Part shown: positions 61,354 through 64,000 of the stretch, piece after piece | How positions within the stretch are numbered: position 1 is the stretch's first letter | Layout of the letters: each line of letters starts with the position of its first letter | NCBI RefSeq assembly: GCF_002295115.1 | Contig: NZ_NSFV01000006.1 | Location: 322,501-386,500, forward strand | Reading direction: 5' to 3' | Length of the DNA: 64,000 nucleotides | DNA from: Mesorhizobium sp. WSM4311 | Lineage (GTDB): Bacteria > Pseudomonadota > Alphaproteobacteria > Rhizobiales > Rhizobiaceae | Translations under genes and position numbers: made by a program | The notes under the pieces: generated by a model | What the model was told of the DNA's origin: nothing | What the model saw: the letters and a program-made list of their open reading frames with translations, nothing else | Databases searched by the model: none

Positions 61354-62547
61354 ATGAGCGATTCATTTCGGGAAGTTACTTCCGTCTCGTGGTTCGGGCG
61401 GATCAAGCGCGCGGTCGGCGGGGTCATCTTCGGCCTGCTCTTGATCGTGCTGATGGTGATCGGGCTGTTCTGGAACGAGGGCCGCGCGGTGCAGACGGCG
61501 CGCTCACTGGCCGAAGGCGCCGGCGCCGTGGCGTCGATCAACGCCGACAGCGTCGACGCCGGCAATGACGGCAGGCTGGTGCATGTCAGCGGGCCGGTGA
61601 CGGCCGATAGCGGCCTGTCGGATCCGGATTTCGGCATCGCCGCGCAAGGACTGCGGCTGTCGCGCAGCGTCGAGATGTACCAGTGGAAGGAAGAGTCCAG
61701 ATCCGAAACCACCAAGAAGCTTGGCGGCGGCGAGGAGACAGAGACCACCTACAGCTATTCGAAAGTGTGGGACGACGGCCAGATCGATTCGTTGGACTTC
61801 AGGAAGCCGGACGGCCATCAGAATCCACCGATGGCGATCCACAGTCGCGCCTTCCAGATCCCTGAAGGCAAGCTCGTCGCCTTCGATCTTGACACGCCGG
61901 TGCTGGATCGCATTGACGGCGACAAGGCGTATTCACTGTCGGCCAATCAGTCGGGCGCGATAAAGGCCGCCTATACCGGCACGAAGCCGCTCAGCATCGT
62001 CGATGGCAAGATCTATCTCGGCAGCGACAACACGACGCCCGCATTGGGCGATTACCGCATCGGCTACGAACTTGCGCCTCTCGGCGTGGTCAGCATTGTG
62101 GCGCGGCAGGCCGGCAGCCGCTTGGAACCGCACCAGACGCAAGCGGGCGACGCGCTGCTGATGGTCGATACCGGCAATGTGCCGGCCGACAAGATGTTCG
62201 CCGAGGCGGTGAGCGCCAACACGCTGATCACCTGGCTGCTGCGCGCCGCCGGCCTTCTGCTGCTGACCATCGGCTTTGCCCTGTTCCTCGGCCCGATCGG
62301 CGTGATCCTTGACGTCATCCCGTTCCTCGGCAGCATGGCGCGGATGGGAACCGGCATCATCGCCTTCTTCCTGGCGATCCTGGCCGGCACGACGACGATC
62401 GCGATTGCGTGGTTCTGGTATCGGCCGGTTCTGGCGGCAGGCATACTGGCAGCCGGCGCCATCGCGGCGGCGGCCGTCTATTATCTGGGCCGCTCACGCA
62501 AGGCAGCCGCACCGATGGCCGCGCCGAGCGCCGGCGCCGCAACGTAG
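61354..62547 (+). CDS. TMEM43-family membrane protein
   Basis: A 397-residue protein with one N-terminal span (about 20-42, GGVIFGLLLIVLMVIGLFWN), a large extramembrane domain, and three spans near the C-terminus (about 290-375, LLLLTIGFALFLGPIGVILD and FFLAILAGTTTIAIAWFWYR). This layout and the core block NEGRAVQTARSLAEGAGAV match the TMEM43/LUMA family, known in animals and in scattered bacteria with unknown function. The ATG at 61354 follows GGGGGA; the frame upstream is not supported. No operon partner. Confidence 0.82.
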   Translation: MSDSFREVTSVSWFGRIKRAVGGVIFGLLLIVLMVIGLFWNEGRAVQTARSLAEGAGAVASINADSVDAGNDGRLVHVSGPVTADSGLSDPDFGIAAQGLRLSRSVEMYQWKEESRSETTKKLGGGEETETTYSYSKVWDDGQIDSLDFRKPDGHQNPPMAIHSRAFQIPEGKLVAFDLDTPVLDRIDGDKAYSLSANQSGAIKAAYTGTKPLSIVDGKIYLGSDNTTPALGDYRIGYELAPLGVVSIVARQAGSRLEPHQTQAGDALLMVDTGNVPADKMFAEAVSANTLITWLLRAAGLLLLTIGFALFLGPIGVILDVIPFLGSMARMGTGIIAFFLAILAGTTTIAIAWFWYRPVLAAGILAAGAIAAAAVYYLGRSRKAAAPMAAPSAGAAT

Positions 62548-62553
62548 CTTGCA

Positions 62554-62579
62554 AAAAAGGCTGATATGCCGCCCTTTTT
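62554..62579. terminator. Possible bidirectional terminator between convergent genes
   Basis: AAAAAGGC at 62554-62561 and GCC(C)TTTTT near 62571-62579 can pair with one bulged base in the 72-bp gap between the two convergent genes. It is short and imperfect, so support is moderate at best. Confidence 0.35.
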
Positions 62580-62619
62580 CTTCCTACCTGCGTTGTCCGC
62601 TCCGGGTTTGTGGGCGGGC

Positions 62620-63651
62620 TTAGCGGTCCTCGAAACCGGTCAGCACGCCGACGGCGTTGATGCCGATCTCCTCGACGGCATAGCCGCCTTCCATGGCGAA
62701 CAGGGTCGGCAGGCCGAGCCTGGCGATGCGGCGACCGATCTTGGGATAGTCGGGGCTTGTCAGCTTGAACTGGCTGATCGGATCCTTCTCGAAAGTGTCG
62801 ACGCCGAGCGAGACGATGACGATGTCGGGCGCGTAGGCGGTGAGCCTGGCGCAGGCATCCTCAAGCGAGGCGTTCCAGGCGTCCCAGCCGGTGCCGAACG
62901 GCATGGGGTAGTTGACGTTGAAGCCTTCGCCGGCGCCGGCGCCGCGTTCATCGGCATGGCCGAGGAAGAAAGGATACTCGACCATCGGATCGCCATGCAG
63001 GTTGAGGACCTGCACGTCGGCGCGGTCATAGAAGATTTCCTGCGTGCCGTTGCCATGGTGGTAGTCGACATCGAGGATGGAGATGCGTTTGGCGCCCTGG
63101 TCGAGGAACCACTGCGCGGCGACGGCGGCGTTGTTGATGTAGCAATAGCCGCCCATGAAGCCGGCGCCGGCATGGTGGCCTGGCGGACGGCAGAGCGCGA
63201 AGGCCGACCTCTCGCCGCCCTTGACCAGGCCGGCCGCGGTCAGCGCCACGTCATAGGACGATTTGATCGCGGCCCAGGTGCCTTCGACGAAGGTGGCGCC
63301 GGCATCGAAGGAATAGTAGCCGAGCAGCGCATCGACACGCTTTGGCGGCACGTCGCCGCGCAGGCCGCGTGTCGGCCAGGTGAAGGGCATGGCCGTGCCC
63401 TCATGACCGGAAGCCACCCATTGCGGCCAGACCGTCGGCAGGAAGTCGATATAGTCCGATTTGTGGATGCGCTTGGCGGCGGCAAGATCGTGCTCGAGCG
63501 GCAGGACGATCGGACCGAGCTTCTCGCTTTCGACCCTCGCCTTGATGAATTCGGCCCGCGAGGGTTTTTCAAAACCCGGCACGATGGCCGAGGTGACCAG
63601 TTCCATCTGGCCGGCATGGCCAGCATGAAGCGGCGAATAGACAGTCTTCAT
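62620..63651 (-). CDS. Histone-deacetylase-family protein, acetylpolyamine amidohydrolase-like
   Basis: A 343-residue zinc hydrolase of the arginase/deacetylase fold. Active-site motifs are CRPPGHHAG (H159, H160), LDVDYHHGNGTQEIFYDR (D194, D196, H198 as metal/charge-relay residues), and EGGYAVEEIG near the C-terminus. The insert loop and length fit bacterial acetylpolyamine amidohydrolases, which remove acetyl from N-acetylated polyamines. A general deacetylase cannot be excluded. It is downstream of a TetR-type gene on the same strand, 23 bp apart. Confidence 0.88.
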   Translation of the reverse strand: MKTVYSPLHAGHAGQMELVTSAIVPGFEKPSRAEFIKARVESEKLGPIVLPLEHDLAAAKRIHKSDYIDFLPTVWPQWVASGHEGTAMPFTWPTRGLRGDVPPKRVDALLGYYSFDAGATFVEGTWAAIKSSYDVALTAAGLVKGGERSAFALCRPPGHHAGAGFMGGYCYINNAAVAAQWFLDQGAKRISILDVDYHHGNGTQEIFYDRADVQVLNLHGDPMVEYPFFLGHADERGAGAGEGFNVNYPMPFGTGWDAWNASLEDACARLTAYAPDIVIVSLGVDTFEKDPISQFKLTSPDYPKIGRRIARLGLPTLFAMEGGYAVEEIGINAVGVLTGFEDR

Positions 63652-63674
63652 GAAATTCCTCTCGAAATGCGCGA

Positions 63675-64000
63675 TCAGTCAAGGTTGAGATAGGGGCTCA
63701 CCAGAGCCAGCCACATGGCTTCGACATCGTCCTCGATGAGGTTGTATGTCCTGCGATCTCTCTTCAGTCCGACCAGCCGGCAGGCGTGCCCGACCTCCAT
63801 CATCACAAGCCCGAGCCGTTTGGCGATCTTGTCTTCGAGAGCAGGATTCACATGGCGCAGCCAGGCGGCGTAAAGCGCGATGATCTGCTCGTCATATTCG
63901 TCCTGGATGGGCCTGAGATCGGCGTTGCCTGAAATGGCCTCGATCACCGGCATCAGGGTGGCGTTTTCGAGATAGATACTGGACGTGTCGATGAAGAGCT
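63675..64000 (-). CDS. C-terminal part of a probable TetR-family regulator (5' end beyond window)
   Basis: The frame is open to the right edge, so only the last 108 residues are visible, without the DNA-binding domain. The sequence (SSIYLENATLMPVIEAISGN, then EDDVEAMWLALVSPYLNLD) resembles the ligand-binding C-terminus of TetR-type regulators. It likely controls the downstream deacetylase-like gene 23 bp away. The assignment would need the 5' part. Confidence 0.6.
   Translation of the reverse strand, partial: LFIDTSSIYLENATLMPVIEAISGNADLRPIQDEYDEQIIALYAAWLRHVNPALEDKIAKRLGLVMMEVGHACRLVGLKRDRRTYNLIEDDVEAMWLALVSPYLNLD

Overview
The window looks like a chromosomal segment of an alphaproteobacterium of the order Hyphomicrobiales (rhizobia), most like Mesorhizobium or a close relative. 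The evidence is GC-rich coding sequence and a motility locus with the rhizobial signature set: the LuxR-type master regulators VisN/VisR, the orphan regulator Rem, the rhizobial motor proteins MotC, MotD and MotE, and FlaF/FlbT. No rRNA, tRNA, CRISPR array, insertion sequence or integrase was recognised.

Layout. (1) 1-12.05 kb is an accessory region that reads visibly less GC-rich than the rest. It holds two animal-type haem peroxidases (one cut by the left edge), a small unknown protein, a YcaO-family enzyme with a SARP/BTAD-TPR regulator directly behind it, a lysozyme-like protein with a peptidoglycan-binding domain, and a large multi-membrane-span patatin lipase. A near-perfect tandem 101-bp repeat lies between the YcaO gene and the second peroxidase. 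(2) 12.1-15.4 kb holds the end of the flagellar locus: flhA, fliR and a FliJ-like gene. (3) 15.4-27.7 kb carries non-motility genes that separate flhA from fliQ: a small monooxygenase-type protein, a divergent MarR regulator/NAD-dependent epimerase pair, a small secreted cysteine-rich protein, a CLC chloride channel, a polyamine-type ABC transporter with its regulator, an amine oxidase and a cupin protein, and an MFS exporter. (4) 27.9-54.2 kb is a long minus-strand flagellar block: a DUF1217 gene, flgF-fliI-unknown-flgBC-fliE-flgGA-flgI-motE-flgH-fliLP, two flagellin genes, fliF-fliH-motBCD, a lytic transglycosylase, rem, flgEKL, flaF-flbT, flgD and fliQ. (5) 54.4-59.2 kb is the divergent plus-strand operon motA-fliM-fliN-fliG-flhB-unknown. 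(6) 59.4-60.9 kb is visN-visR. (7) The right end holds a TMEM43-like membrane protein, an acetylpolyamine amidohydrolase-like gene, and the 3' part of a probable TetR regulator.

How it works together. VisNR is expected to activate rem, and Rem the flagellar operons. These encode the export apparatus (FlhAB, FliPQR, FliHI, FliJ-like), the MS/C rings and switch (FliF, FliG, FliM, FliN), rod, rings and hook (FlgB, C, F, G, H, I, A, E, D, K, L, FliE), the motor (MotA, B, C, D, E), the flagellins, and post-transcriptional flagellin control (FlaF/FlbT). Many genes overlap by 1-4 bp, which suggests translational coupling. Both flagellin leaders carry a hairpin and both flagellin genes end in nearly the same GC-rich terminator. 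The transporter-oxidase-cupin group at 19.7-26.0 kb, together with the deacetylase-like gene at 62.6 kb, suggests use of polyamines. The part least explained by known biology is the peroxidase/YcaO/SARP/lipase region at the left end.
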